From positions 50,964 through 114,963 of the forward strand of contig NZ_VEDF01000014.1 in the NCBI RefSeq assembly GCF_007677725.1: a stretch of 64,000 nucleotides of DNA, read 5' to 3'. This stretch comes from Pseudomonas sp. URMO17WK12:I11. GTDB taxonomy: Bacteria; Pseudomonadota; Gammaproteobacteria; Pseudomonadales; Pseudomonadaceae. This document shows positions 15,842 to 24,481 of the stretch, piece by piece; position 1 is the stretch's first letter, and every line of letters begins with the position of its first letter. A model generated the notes under the pieces. It had not been told where the DNA came from. It did not search any database and saw only the letters and a list, made by a program, of their open reading frames with translations. The translations under genes and the position numbers were made by a program.

Positions 15842-18283
15842 ATGCGCTGCCCTCGCCTGCTTGCGCCCGTTGCACTGCCCTTGCTCGTCTTGCCGCTGCT
15901 CGCCCCCGCCGAATCACTGGTCGTCGGCCCGGGCGACGACCTTGGAGCGGTCAGCCAGACACCTGCCATCGACGATTTCTTCATGTCAGGTGGAACCGTG
16001 CAATCGCTCAATCAAGGGCAAGGCTACGACACCTTCGAAATGACCGGTGGACGAATCGTCGGGGCTTTCGAGGACGGTGATTCGGCCCTGTTCAAAGGCG
16101 GTCGGATCGGCCGGGTGGACCTTAAACTGGCCGACAACTATTTCGAGATGTCCCAGGATACGGCGGTCGAAACCCGCATCGATGGCAACCTGGTCAGCGG
16201 TTTCGGCAACGACACCATCATCCTTCGCGGCGGCACCATCGGTGGCAACATCAGCACCAGTGGCGGCGTCGACCTCATCACCATCAGCGGCGGCACCCTG
16301 CAGGGCAATGTGCTGGCCAGCGCTGGCAACGATGTCTTCACCTGGTCCGGTGGCAGCATCGGTGGCCGGGTAGATCTGGGTATCGGAGACGACATGGCCC
16401 TCATCAGTGGCCTCAACGCGCAGGCCTTGACGGTCGATATCGATGGCGGCAGCGGCATCGACAGCCTGCAGTTCAGCGCCAGCGAGATCCCAGGCGGCGC
16501 CCGTTACTTGAATTTCGAGTCCATCGAGCTGCTCGGCAGTCGATTGACGCTTGACGATCCCCTGACACTCGGCGACGCCGACACCGGTACCGGCCGCCTC
16601 GCGCTCGACGTCAACAGCACGCTGACGTCACGCCAGGGCTCGATCTCGCCTTTTGACAGTGGGCAGTTAGCCACCTTGAGCAATAGTGGCACCCTCGACC
16701 TGCGCCGAGGTAACGACGCCCTGGGGCGGCTGACGATCAACGGCGATTACCAGGGCAACGATGGCCAGTTGCGCGTCAACAGCGTGCTGGCCGGTGACGA
16801 CTCGCCGTCTGACCGCTTGATCGTCAGCCGCGGCGCAATCAGCGGCAGTACCCGCTTGAGCGTCACCCATCTTGGCGGCCTTGGCGCTGCTACCGCGCAA
16901 AACGGTATTACCGTGGTCGAGGCGCGTGACGGTGCTACCAGCAGCTCCAACGCCTTCGTGCAGACCCAGACGCTGTCGGTTGGCGCGTACGACTACAGGT
17001 TGTTCAAGGGCGGTGTCACCGCGGGCAGCGAAAACAGCTGGTACTTGCGCTCGACCTTGGTCGCAGCGCCTGCCCCGCAACCCGTGCCGCCAATCGAGAC
17101 GCCACCTGAGCAGCCTGAACAACCGGGACAGCCCGAGCAACCTGAGCAACCTGAGCAACCTGAGCAACCTGAGCAACCTGAGCAACCTGAGCAACCAGGA
17201 CAGCCTACCGAGCCGGGCACGCCCTCCGAGCCTGCGGTTCCTGCCCCAGCGGTGTCGCCACCGGTCGCGGCCCCAGCGCCTGGCCAGCCCGACCTGCCAG
17301 CTGCGCTGCCCGGTCAGAGCCTGCCCCTTTATCGCCCTGAAGTGCCGGTCTATGCCGCAGCGTCCAGAGGCGCCGCGCTCATTGCCCGCCAGGCACTGGG
17401 CACCTTCCACCAACGCCAAGGCGACCAGCGCCTGCTCAAGGGTAAGGGCGGCCTGCCGGCCAGTTGGGGGCAAGCCTACGGCGCTGACGTGCGGCAACAG
17501 TGGAGCGGCAGCGTGAGCCCGCGCCTGGACGGCAGGTTGTACGGCTTCAAGGTGGGCCAGGACGTCTATGCCCGGCTCAGCGACAGCGGCTACCGCCAGC
17601 ACCTGGGCGTGTATGTCAGCCATGGCCGCCTGGATGCAGACGTCCAGGGCTTCGCGCTGGCCATGGAAAATCGTGATGTCGGTGATCTGAAGCTCGATGG
17701 CGACAGTGTCGGCGCCTACTGGACCTTGGTTGGCCCCCACGCCTGGTACCTCGACGGCGTGTTGCAGTACACCACGCTCGACGGCCGCGCCCGTTCCACG
17801 CGCGGCAACAAGCTCGAGATCGACGGCCATGCCTGGACGGCTTCGCTTGAATCGGGTTACCCGATCCGCCTGTCCGAGCGCTGGAGCCTGGAACCTCAGG
17901 CCCAGCTGATTGCCCAGAAGGTCGCGATCGACAGCGCCAACGACAGCGTTTCGCGGGTCAGCCATGACGCACAACTGGAGCTGAGCGCCCGCCTTGGCGT
18001 GCGCCTCGAAGGCGCGTTAGGCAGCGCCAGTGGGCGTTCGTTGCAGCCCTATGTGCAGCTCAACCTGTGGCATGGCGACGGCGGGCGCGACACCTTGACC
18101 TTCGACAAGCTCGACACCGTCAAGACCGACTACCGCTACACCTCGATTCAGGTCGAAACCGGCCTGGTAGCACCGATCAGCGATGCCCTGAGCGTGCACG
18201 GCAGCGTGCAATACTCCAGCAACCTCGACAGTCGCCAGCAACAGGCCAGCGGTATCAACCTGGGACTGCGCTGGCAATTCTAG
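15842..18283 (+). CDS. Autotransporter with C-terminal outer-membrane beta-barrel
   Basis: An 813-residue type V secretion protein. A signal peptide (CPRLLAPVALPLLVLPLLAPAES) precedes a passenger of repeated glycine-rich rungs such as GNDTIILRGGTIGGNIS, consistent with a right-handed beta-helix. A Pro/Glu/Gln hinge follows at about residues 420-460, and then a beta-barrel of some 280 residues ending in LGLRWQF, whose final Phe fits barrel assembly. The start is set by GGAGA before the ATG at 15842. The passenger shows no catalytic motif, so adhesion or surface shaping is the only reasonable guess. The hinge is built from an in-frame 9-base tandem repeat that can change length without breaking the frame. 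Confidence 0.9.
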   Translation: MRCPRLLAPVALPLLVLPLLAPAESLVVGPGDDLGAVSQTPAIDDFFMSGGTVQSLNQGQGYDTFEMTGGRIVGAFEDGDSALFKGGRIGRVDLKLADNYFEMSQDTAVETRIDGNLVSGFGNDTIILRGGTIGGNISTSGGVDLITISGGTLQGNVLASAGNDVFTWSGGSIGGRVDLGIGDDMALISGLNAQALTVDIDGGSGIDSLQFSASEIPGGARYLNFESIELLGSRLTLDDPLTLGDADTGTGRLALDVNSTLTSRQGSISPFDSGQLATLSNSGTLDLRRGNDALGRLTINGDYQGNDGQLRVNSVLAGDDSPSDRLIVSRGAISGSTRLSVTHLGGLGAATAQNGITVVEARDGATSSSNAFVQTQTLSVGAYDYRLFKGGVTAGSENSWYLRSTLVAAPAPQPVPPIETPPEQPEQPGQPEQPEQPEQPEQPEQPEQPEQPGQPTEPGTPSEPAVPAPAVSPPVAAPAPGQPDLPAALPGQSLPLYRPEVPVYAAASRGAALIARQALGTFHQRQGDQRLLKGKGGLPASWGQAYGADVRQQWSGSVSPRLDGRLYGFKVGQDVYARLSDSGYRQHLGVYVSHGRLDADVQGFALAMENRDVGDLKLDGDSVGAYWTLVGPHAWYLDGVLQYTTLDGRARSTRGNKLEIDGHAWTASLESGYPIRLSERWSLEPQAQLIAQKVAIDSANDSVSRVSHDAQLELSARLGVRLEGALGSASGRSLQPYVQLNLWHGDGGRDTLTFDKLDTVKTDYRYTSIQVETGLVAPISDALSVHGSVQYSSNLDSRQQQASGINLGLRWQF
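17132..17194 (+). repeat. 9-base tandem repeat in the autotransporter hinge
   Basis: CCTGAGCAA, encoding Pro-Glu-Gln, is repeated six times without change at 17141-17194, preceded by one variant CCCGAGCAA. Related PEQ and PGQ codons flank it. The unit is a multiple of three, so slippage would alter hinge length but keep the frame. Confidence 0.95.
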
Positions 18284-18361
18284 CGGCGCGCGGCCAGCAG
18301 CCTGATCGATGCTGTAGCATGCAGGGTGCTGTCATCCTGCATTGCCAATCAAGGATCTGCC

Positions 18362-19180
18362 ATGCCCACTGCCCGCCTGCAACTCTGGCGCGACCCAGCG
18401 CTGCCCTGGGTGGAAAGTCGCCGCGCCTGTCATAGCCGTGCCTGTTACCAGGCGCACAGCCACCCCACCCTGTCGATCGGTGCCGTGGATGCAGGCTACA
18501 GCTGGTTCACCGGCGCCAGTGACGGGCGCGAGCGGCTGACCCCTGGCACGCTGGTGCTGGTACCGGCGCAGCGAGTCCATGCTTGCAACCCTGATCCAGG
18601 TCGGGCCTGGAGCTACCAGATGCTGCACGTGGACGCCGGCTGGTTGACCCGCCTGCGCCTGGAGTCGGGCCTCGCTGCCGTCGGGCCCGCTGCGCCGGCA
18701 CGCATCAGCCGGCAAGCGGTGCTGTACCAAGCCTTTTGCGCACTGAACGATTTTTTGTTTTCCAGTGCAAGCACCGGCGAGAAGGAAGCTGCGCTGGTGG
18801 CATTTCTCGGCGACCATGATTTTGCCGCGCAGCCTGCAGCGCAGGCCGCCCCGGCTCCGGTACTGGGTAGCGCTGCCTTGGCTGCGCTGATCGAATACAT
18901 CCAGACCCAGGACCCGGCTCAGCTGAGCCTCCAGGCACTTGCGCAGCAGGCCGGACTCGGCCGTTATCAACTGATCCGCGCCTTCCGCGCGGCGACGGGT
19001 TTGACGCCGCATGCCTATCTGCTCAACGCACGGGTCAACCGCGCACGGCAACTGCTGCTCGATGGTCTGCACCTGGCCGATGTCGCCTACCAACTAGGCT
19101 TTGCCGACCAAAGTCATTTCCAGCGGGTGTTCAAGGCCCATGTCGGCGTCACCCCCGGCCAGTACCGCCAGGCGCAATAA
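18362..19180 (+). CDS. AraC-family transcriptional regulator
   Basis: A 272-residue regulator with an N-terminal cupin-like sensing domain (YQAHSHPTLSIGAVDAG, then LTPGTLVLVPAQRVHACNPD) and a C-terminal double helix-turn-helix of about 100 residues. The second helix-turn-helix contains the family signature DVAYQLGFADQSHFQRVFKAHVGVTPGQYR. It stands directly before a LysE-family exporter on the same strand, 61 bases away, an arrangement common for AraC regulators of amino acid efflux. The ligand is unknown. Confidence 0.92.
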   Translation: MPTARLQLWRDPALPWVESRRACHSRACYQAHSHPTLSIGAVDAGYSWFTGASDGRERLTPGTLVLVPAQRVHACNPDPGRAWSYQMLHVDAGWLTRLRLESGLAAVGPAAPARISRQAVLYQAFCALNDFLFSSASTGEKEAALVAFLGDHDFAAQPAAQAAPAPVLGSAALAALIEYIQTQDPAQLSLQALAQQAGLGRYQLIRAFRAATGLTPHAYLLNARVNRARQLLLDGLHLADVAYQLGFADQSHFQRVFKAHVGVTPGQYRQAQ

Positions 19181-19241
19181 TCTTCAATACCCGCCTGGGT
19201 CGCTGATCGCAAACTGCGGCTTTGCTGACCAGAGGCCGCCC

Positions 19242-19856
19242 ATGCAACAATTCCTGATCATCGCCTGCGCCCATTTTCTTGCACTGCTGTCGCCTGGCCC
19301 GGACTTTTTCCTGGTAGCGCGCACGTCCATTGCCGCAGGTTGGCGCCTGGCCAGCGGGGTCTGCTTGGGCATCGCCCTGGCCAATGCCCTGTTCATCGCC
19401 ACGGCCTTCGCTGGGTTGGCCATCCTGCGTGAAGGCAGTGCGCTGTTCATCGCCCTGCAACTGGCCGGCGCGGGCTACCTGCTGTACATCGGGTCGTTGT
19501 TTGTGCGCCATGCTGGGCGCAGTGGATTGGCCTCGGTGGCTGCCAATACGCGAGTTCACAGCTGGTGGCGCAGCTTGGGCACGGGTTTTCTGTCAGCGTT
19601 GCTCAACCCCAAGAACGCCCTGTTCTATGCAAGCCTGGCTGGCATGCTCGCCAGCGCCAGCGTTGGCTGGAAGTGGGCCTACAGCCTCTGGATGTTCGGC
19701 GTCGTGCTGGTGTGGGACCTGCTGGTGGCGCTGGCCATCGGCAACCCGCTGTTGTTGCGGCGTTTCGTGCGTGCGCTGCCATGGCTGGAACGTGCGTGCG
19801 GGCTTATGCTGATGGCGTTGGCCGTGGCCCTGGTGTTCCATATGGCGCGGGGTTGA
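19242..19856 (+). CDS. LysE/RhtB-family amino acid exporter
   Basis: A 204-residue inner-membrane protein with about six helices and the family signature LALLSPGPDFFLVAR near the N-terminus; the second conserved block reads GTGFLSALLNPKNALFY. Members export amino acids or their derivatives. The last 53 bases overlap the end of the convergent phosphatase gene. The upstream AraC gene is the likely regulator. The substrate cannot be read from the sequence. Confidence 0.92.
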   Translation: MQQFLIIACAHFLALLSPGPDFFLVARTSIAAGWRLASGVCLGIALANALFIATAFAGLAILREGSALFIALQLAGAGYLLYIGSLFVRHAGRSGLASVAANTRVHSWWRSLGTGFLSALLNPKNALFYASLAGMLASASVGWKWAYSLWMFGVVLVWDLLVALAIGNPLLLRRFVRALPWLERACGLMLMALAVALVFHMARG

Positions 19857-20529
19857 GCAGGCGCAGGCGGTGCAGGTCCATCAGGCTGAAATGGCCACTG
19901 GCCCAGCCTGCGGTATCCAGATACCAGACATTGCCTAGCCGCTTGGCCTGCAACACCGGCGTGTGGCCCACCACCAGCGCCTGCACGCCTTGTACCGGTG
20001 TGGCGTTGGCGCTTTTCAGGCGTCGGCGCGACCATTGGCACACTTCGCGCACCTGCGCGTCATCGTCGAACAGCAGGCTGTCACGCAGCGCCGGCCAATC
20101 GTCGAAGGGGCTGTCGGCGTGCAGCAGCCCTACCGGGCCAGTGGGCGTCTGCAGTTCCAGGGCGATCGGCAGCTGCAGAAACTGCTCGACGAACACCGCC
20201 TGCCGCTCCCTGGGGCTGTCGATGAACCAGCCACCCCCGGCAGCACGGTACATCTGCAGGTCGAGCCTGCCGCCGTGGAAGCAGCTGATCGCCAGCGCCT
20301 CATGGTTACCCTGCACTGCATGAAACCAAGGCTGGGCCAGCCAATCCAGGCACTGTTCGCTGTGCGGTCCGCGATCGACCAGATCGCCGACGCTGAATAG
20401 CCGGTCGACGGCCGGATCGAAATCTACCGCATCCAGGCACTGCTGCAAGCGTTGGAAATGCCCATGGATATCGCCCACAGCCAAATCACGCCCTTTGCTA
20501 TTGGCGGCTACCCGCCGAAAATGGCTCAT
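19804..20529 (-). CDS. Metallophosphoesterase, PrpA/PphA-like protein phosphatase
   Basis: A 241-residue calcineurin-like phosphoesterase. The metal-binding motifs GDIHGH, GDLVDRGP and GNHEA appear in order near the N-terminus, with VVGHTPV later, matching bacterial PP1-like serine/threonine phosphatases. GGAG six bases before the ATG at 20529 selects this start over a GTG three bases earlier. It is convergent with and overlaps the LysE-family gene. The substrate is unknown. Confidence 0.9.
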   Translation of the reverse strand: MSHFRRVAANSKGRDLAVGDIHGHFQRLQQCLDAVDFDPAVDRLFSVGDLVDRGPHSEQCLDWLAQPWFHAVQGNHEALAISCFHGGRLDLQMYRAAGGGWFIDSPRERQAVFVEQFLQLPIALELQTPTGPVGLLHADSPFDDWPALRDSLLFDDDAQVREVCQWSRRRLKSANATPVQGVQALVVGHTPVLQAKRLGNVWYLDTAGWASGHFSLMDLHRLRLLNPAPYGTPGPRPTPSA

Positions 20530-20679
20530 CACGTACTCCTGTGCGCTTGGCGCTGTCTGCCCTCAGCATGGCACAGTGCGATCCCAAGCGGCAGGCGATG
20601 ATGGCACCTGCCGTGCTGGTGCAGGTGGATGGACCAGTAGTATGCTCGGCACTTCACTCATTGGGGGAATGGACTCACC

Positions 20680-20712
20680 ATGAAACTCTGCGCCGCTTTG
20701 CGTGGCTTATGA
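20680..20712 (+). CDS. Ten-residue upstream ORF coupled to the next gene
   Basis: ATGAAACTCTGCGCC begins a ten-codon frame (MKLCAALRGL) that follows GGGGGA by ten bases. Its TGA overlaps the ATG of the 80-residue gene at 20709 (ATGA). The downstream start has no good ribosome site of its own, so translational coupling through this small frame is possible. The frame is short and could be chance. Confidence 0.35.
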   Translation: MKLCAALRGL

Positions 20713-20951
20713 AATTCCTGCTCGCGACACTGTTCAGCTTTGGCGTTACTTACTATGTGGTCGGCCTGTTGATCCAGGGCCACATGACTGACATCGCCGA
20801 AGGTCTGCGTCATCGGCCCGACGCGCCGACGCCTGGGGAGTACCTGCGCGAGGTGCAAGCCCATGCGCGCCGGGCACGTCGGCGCTATACGTTGGGTGCC
20901 GGAGCGGTGACGGCCCTGATCGTATGCCTGCTGCTGAGCTGGCTGAGCTGA
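20709..20951 (+). CDS. Small two-helix membrane protein of unknown function
   Basis: An 80-residue protein with a hydrophobic segment at each end (FLLATLFSFGVTYYVVGLLI and GAGAVTALIVCLLLSWLS) and an Arg-rich, charged middle (VQAHARRARRRYT). I recognise no family. The start is uncertain because the frame is open further upstream; the ATG at 20709 was chosen because it begins just before the first helix. The convergent ogt gene ends eight bases away. Confidence 0.6.
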   Translation: MKFLLATLFSFGVTYYVVGLLIQGHMTDIAEGLRHRPDAPTPGEYLREVQAHARRARRRYTLGAGAVTALIVCLLLSWLS

Positions 20952-20959
20952 GCTTGGCG

Positions 20960-21460
20960 TCAGAAATCCAGAGCCAGGCTCTTGCGCCCTTCCAGCGCCA
21001 GCAAGTACTGCTTGGCCGCCAGGCCGCCAGCGAAGCCGGTCAGGCTGCCTGACGCACCTATGACCCGGTGGCAGGGCGCGATGATGGAAATCGGATTGCG
21101 CCCATTGGCTGCCCCCACCGCACGTACGGCAAGGGGGCTGCCGATTTGCCTGGCAATGTCGCTGTAGCTGCGCGTCTCGCCAAATGGGATCGTCAGCAGT
21201 GCCGTCCACACCTGGCGCTGGAATGCGGTGCCGGCAAAATCCAGCGGCAGGTCGAACCGTCGACAGGACCCGGCGAAGTACGCTTGCAACTGCCGTGCGG
21301 TCTCGCGCAATAGCGGATGCTGGTCATCGCGGTGCAGCGCGCCGAGTCGTACCCGGTCATGCCGCTCGACTTCCCACAGTACTGCTGCCAGTCGCTCGCC
21401 GCGCGCAACGAGCGTGAGCGTGCCAACGGGAGACGGCAGGTAGGTGAATGCATTGGACAT
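20960..21460 (-). CDS. ogt: Methylated-DNA--protein-cysteine methyltransferase
   Basis: A 166-residue DNA repair protein that moves the methyl group from O6-methylguanine to its own cysteine. The active-site segment IIAPCHRVIGASGSLTGFAGG with the acceptor Cys, the DNA-binding helix IARQIGSPLAVRAVGAANGRNP and the length fit the Ogt type without an Ada regulatory domain. It stands alone, convergent with a small membrane protein gene. Confidence 0.95.
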   Translation of the reverse strand: MSNAFTYLPSPVGTLTLVARGERLAAVLWEVERHDRVRLGALHRDDQHPLLRETARQLQAYFAGSCRRFDLPLDFAGTAFQRQVWTALLTIPFGETRSYSDIARQIGSPLAVRAVGAANGRNPISIIAPCHRVIGASGSLTGFAGGLAAKQYLLALEGRKSLALDF

Positions 21461-21652
21461 TACACAATCCTGTTGAAGATACGTGCGCTCACCTTAATAC
21501 GGCTGCCTTGCCATCACGCTCGGTTTCTTGCGCGTTAATCAATTGAGCAGCAATTAGCAGTGATGCCTTGCAATTAATTTGAAAATAAATGAATCGCTGC
21601 ATTGCCGCGCAGGTCAAGAATTATGAATGCAGTAAGTCTGACGAGGTGAAAC

Positions 21653-21805
21653 ATGACCATCGAAGCAGAAACTCTCGCTGAACTGACCCAGGCCCTCAAA
21701 GCCCAGGGTGCCAAACGAGTGGCTGACCTGACATTCATCCGCGCGCCGTATCGGGTTGGCCATCGCTGGATCTGCAACGTCGAGCAACGCCGCGCAAACC
21801 GCTAA
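21653..21805 (+). CDS. Small protein of unknown function (50 residues)
   Basis: The frame reads MTIEAETLAELTQALKAQGA and ends EQRRANR. It has a good ribosome site (GAGGTG before the ATG) and a predicted helix followed by a basic tail. It lies in an AT-richer stretch behind ogt. I do not recognise a family. The clear start signal and amphipathic helix favour a real gene. Confidence 0.55.
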   Translation: MTIEAETLAELTQALKAQGAKRVADLTFIRAPYRVGHRWICNVEQRRANR

Positions 21806-21865
21806 GTGCATGCTGTATGAGGGCCGGCCTCCCCGGCCCTCATGCACCCATGCCAATGCAGTCGT

Positions 21866-22195
21866 TCAGTCAAGGCACTCCCGCGCGGCAACCCGTAACT
21901 TGTTGGTCGACAAGAAGCTGCCTTTATAGAAAGTTGCTCGACTGCCCTCTTTCGATTCGATAACTTCCAATACTTCATCAGAAGCGATGGCACTCGGTGC
22001 GGTAATACGGTAGCCGTGATTGATTGACTTCTTTGTTGTCTGTGGCGACAGCGCCTGCCACTTCGGCAGTACGCAGGCGGTATATTCCGACGGCGACTTG
22101 ACTGTCAGTTTGCTCGCCGTGGGCTTACCGGGATTGGCGCAACCGACCAGGCTCAACGCCACGGCGCCACTCAATACAATACGAAACATAGGCAT
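21866..22195 (-). CDS. Small predicted lipoprotein
   Basis: A protein of about 109 residues with a short basic start, the hydrophobic stretch FRIVLSGAVALSLVGC and a lipobox ending in that cysteine, so lipid anchoring after export is predicted. The mature part contains a second and a third Cys (TACVLPKW, ARECLD) that could form a disulfide. Several nearby ATG codons are possible starts (22189 to 22219) and none has a clear ribosome site. The function is unknown. Confidence 0.65.
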   Translation of the reverse strand: MPMFRIVLSGAVALSLVGCANPGKPTASKLTVKSPSEYTACVLPKWQALSPQTTKKSINHGYRITAPSAIASDEVLEVIESKEGSRATFYKGSFLSTNKLRVAARECLD

Positions 22196-22375
22196 TTGCA
22201 TTTGACCCATCTGGAACATGGCGCATTCTAGCTCGGTTATCGCTTGAGCGGTATTGTCGAACCTTGCCCTCGCGCCAGGGTTAAGGCGCCAATGGGTTAT
22301 TTCTTTAGGTGAGCGGAACGATTTCATACGGCCATGATTCTCATGCGTATCAAGCGCACTGTTCAGGAGAATCCC

Positions 22376-22690
22376 ATGGTGTGGTGGCTGGAAATCCTCG
22401 CCCAATTCGTGACTTCCACGGGCCTTGCCGTGTCGAGCATCTTCGTCTTCTGGGCCTACACCCTGGCATTTGGCAGAGGCTACACAAAAGTGTTGTCGGC
22501 GGCGCTGGCAGCCGCACTGTTGAGCATTGCCGCATTCCCCCATGGGGTCAGCTTCGTGATGGGCAACCAACCCTTGCTTGGCAATGGCAGCGAATTCGTG
22601 CTGCTGCTGGCTGACGCCTTGGGCGTGATCACCGCCGTACTGGTTGCCTCGTTCTTCTTCAGCCCTGGGCGCTTGTTCGACGAAGCCTGA
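22376..22690 (+). CDS. Small integral membrane protein of unknown function
   Basis: A 104-residue protein with three to four hydrophobic segments, opening MVWWLEILAQFVTSTGLAVS and ending FFFSPGRLFDEA. CAGGAGA ahead of the ATG at 22376 supports the start. No motif is recognised. It is transcribed away from the lipoprotein gene. Confidence 0.65.
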   Translation: MVWWLEILAQFVTSTGLAVSSIFVFWAYTLAFGRGYTKVLSAALAAALLSIAAFPHGVSFVMGNQPLLGNGSEFVLLLADALGVITAVLVASFFFSPGRLFDEA

Positions 22691-22726
22691 GGCCGGCTTA
22701 TCGATCGGCCGCTCAGGGATTAGAGA

Positions 22727-22825
22727 TCAGGCCCCTTGGTTCCAGTGATAGGCAATGGTCAATACCGCCACCACCAACACGACCTCGACCACCAGGTAGA
22801 CGCCGTAAAAATCTTCCGCAAACAT
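22727..22825 (-). CDS. 32-residue single-helix membrane peptide
   Basis: The frame reads MFAEDFYGVYLVVEVVLVVA and ends LTIAYHWNQGA. An acidic N-terminus is followed by one hydrophobic helix of about 20 residues and a polar tail. GGGGAAG nine bases before the ATG is a usable ribosome site. Small one-helix proteins of this shape often join larger membrane complexes, but no partner is evident here. Confidence 0.5.
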   Translation of the reverse strand: MFAEDFYGVYLVVEVVLVVAVLTIAYHWNQGA

Positions 22826-22962
22826 AGTTAGAACTTCCCCAGGCAGACAACAGACCAATGTTCGCCGCACCTCTGCGTGTTTCGGCTTATCGCTCAGAGC
22901 CGACGCCTGGCGCGGAAGTTCAGCCGAATTTCAACCTTCGTCGCATGCCTAGGAGAGACTTG

Positions 22963-23199
22963 ATGAGTATTCGTAGCCTGGCTAAAAACCTGCCGGCTGA
23001 CCCCGCTCGAGAAGGCTGGGTATTGGGCTGGGGTGTGCTGCGCGATCTTCATCCGTGGCATTTCGTCGATATCTATGCAGACCAGAGCACTGCTCAGGCT
23101 GAAGCGCGCCGTCGTGGTGAAGATTATGTCGTCGAGTTTGGCTCGCATCGACTTGGCTCGAACGACTTCATCTGTGGCGTGACGCCGCCTGAGGGCTGA
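22963..23199 (+). CDS. Small hypothetical protein (78 residues)
   Basis: A soluble 78-residue protein starting MSIRSLAKNLPADPAREGWV, with aromatic-rich centre LHPWHFVDIYADQ and a charged helix AEARRRGEDYVVEFG. AGGAGAG seven bases before the ATG sets the start. No family is recognised. It ends seven bases before the convergent umuC gene. Confidence 0.6.
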   Translation: MSIRSLAKNLPADPAREGWVLGWGVLRDLHPWHFVDIYADQSTAQAEARRRGEDYVVEFGSHRLGSNDFICGVTPPEG

Positions 23200-23206
23200 C
23201 AGGCGC

Positions 23207-24481
23207 TCAGCATTTGACCGTCCACAACTGATCGAGCCGCGTGGTATAGGACTGGCTCAACAGCTCCCTTCGCATTGCCCAATCCGCCGCAGCCGGCACG
23301 CTCGCGGTGCGCAAGGTACCCCTGCCCCAGCGCTGGTTGATATCGTCCATCACCTGCATCAGCCGGGCACAGTCCGGTGACTGCTCGAGCGCGAACAGGT
23401 CCTGGGAGAATTCGCCCGGTTGCCGTAGATCCATCAACAGCACCTCGGCCTTGCTGTAGCGCATGCCGGGGCGAAAGATGCGCGACACCGCGTCGGTCGC
23501 CAGGCGGGTCATCAGCAAGGTGTCGCAGGTCGGGTACGGCAGCTCGACCAGGGCGCCCTGGGCATGGTGCAGTTCGTCGGGGTTGAGCATGCCGGTGCGA
23601 ATGCTGATGCGCATGCGCTTGCACACCGAGCCCTGCGCGCGCAGTTTCTCCGCCGCACGGCCGACGTAGGTGGCGACCGCCTGCTTGATGGGTGCGAGTT
23701 CGCTCAGGCGCCTGCCGAACATGCGACTGCAGCAGATTTCCTGCTTCGGCGGCTCAGCCTCATCCAGCTCAAGGCACGAGGTGCCAGCCAGCTCGCGAGC
23801 GGTCTTCTCGATCACCACGCTGAATTTCTCTCGCAGCGTCCAGGCGTCGGCTTTGGCCAGATCCATTGCCGTGTGAATGCCCATCGCCTCCAAGTGCGCG
23901 CTCATGCGCCGGCCGACGCCCCACACCTCTTTGACCTCGGTGTTGCGCAACACCCAATCACGCTTGAATGGCTCGGTAATGTCCACCACCCCGCCGGTCT
24001 GGGCCAGCAGGCGCTTGGCGGTGTGGTTGGCCAGCTTGGCCAGGGTCTTGGTCGTGGCGATGCCGACCCCCACCGGTATGCCGGTGCATTGGACGATCTT
24101 CGCGCGCACCTGCCGGCCGAAATGAGTCAGGTCACCCTGGATGCCTGAGAGGTCGGCGAAACATTCGTCGATGCTGTACACCTCGGTCGCCGGCACCATC
24201 GACTCGATCAACGACATCACCCGCTCGCTCATGTCGCCATAAAGCGCGTAATTGCTGCTGAAAGCCACGACGCCATGGCGGCGCAGCTTGTCCCTGGCTT
24301 GGAAATACGGCTCGCCCATCTTGACGTACGGCTTGGCGTCGTAGGACCTGGCGATCACGCAGCCATCGTTGTTGCTCAGCACCACGATTGGCGTCTTGGC
24401 GAGGTCCGGGCGGAACACGCGTTCGCAGCTCGCATAGAACGAGTTGCAGTCGATCAGCGCGAACACCGGCTCATTGCGCAT
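23207..24481 (-). CDS. umuC: DNA polymerase V catalytic subunit UmuC
   Basis: A 424-residue Y-family polymerase that copies damaged DNA together with processed UmuD. The catalytic acidic residues lie in FALIDCNSFYASCERVF and YSIDECFADLSG, and the little-finger and C-terminal UmuC-type regions are present, giving the expected length. The start was set at 24481 because it opens with the conserved RNEPVFALIDCNS and overlaps the end of umuD by 11 bases. It is transcribed with umuD from an SOS promoter. Confidence 0.96.
   Translation of the reverse strand: MRNEPVFALIDCNSFYASCERVFRPDLAKTPIVVLSNNDGCVIARSYDAKPYVKMGEPYFQARDKLRRHGVVAFSSNYALYGDMSERVMSLIESMVPATEVYSIDECFADLSGIQGDLTHFGRQVRAKIVQCTGIPVGVGIATTKTLAKLANHTAKRLLAQTGGVVDITEPFKRDWVLRNTEVKEVWGVGRRMSAHLEAMGIHTAMDLAKADAWTLREKFSVVIEKTARELAGTSCLELDEAEPPKQEICCSRMFGRRLSELAPIKQAVATYVGRAAEKLRAQGSVCKRMRISIRTGMLNPDELHHAQGALVELPYPTCDTLLMTRLATDAVSRIFRPGMRYSKAEVLLMDLRQPGEFSQDLFALEQSPDCARLMQVMDDINQRWGRGTLRTASVPAAADWAMRRELLSQSYTTRLDQLWTVKC

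Noticed and set aside
17141..17194. Regular repeat considered as a CRISPR array
   Set aside because: The units are adjacent nine-base codon repeats in frame inside a coding sequence, with no spacers.
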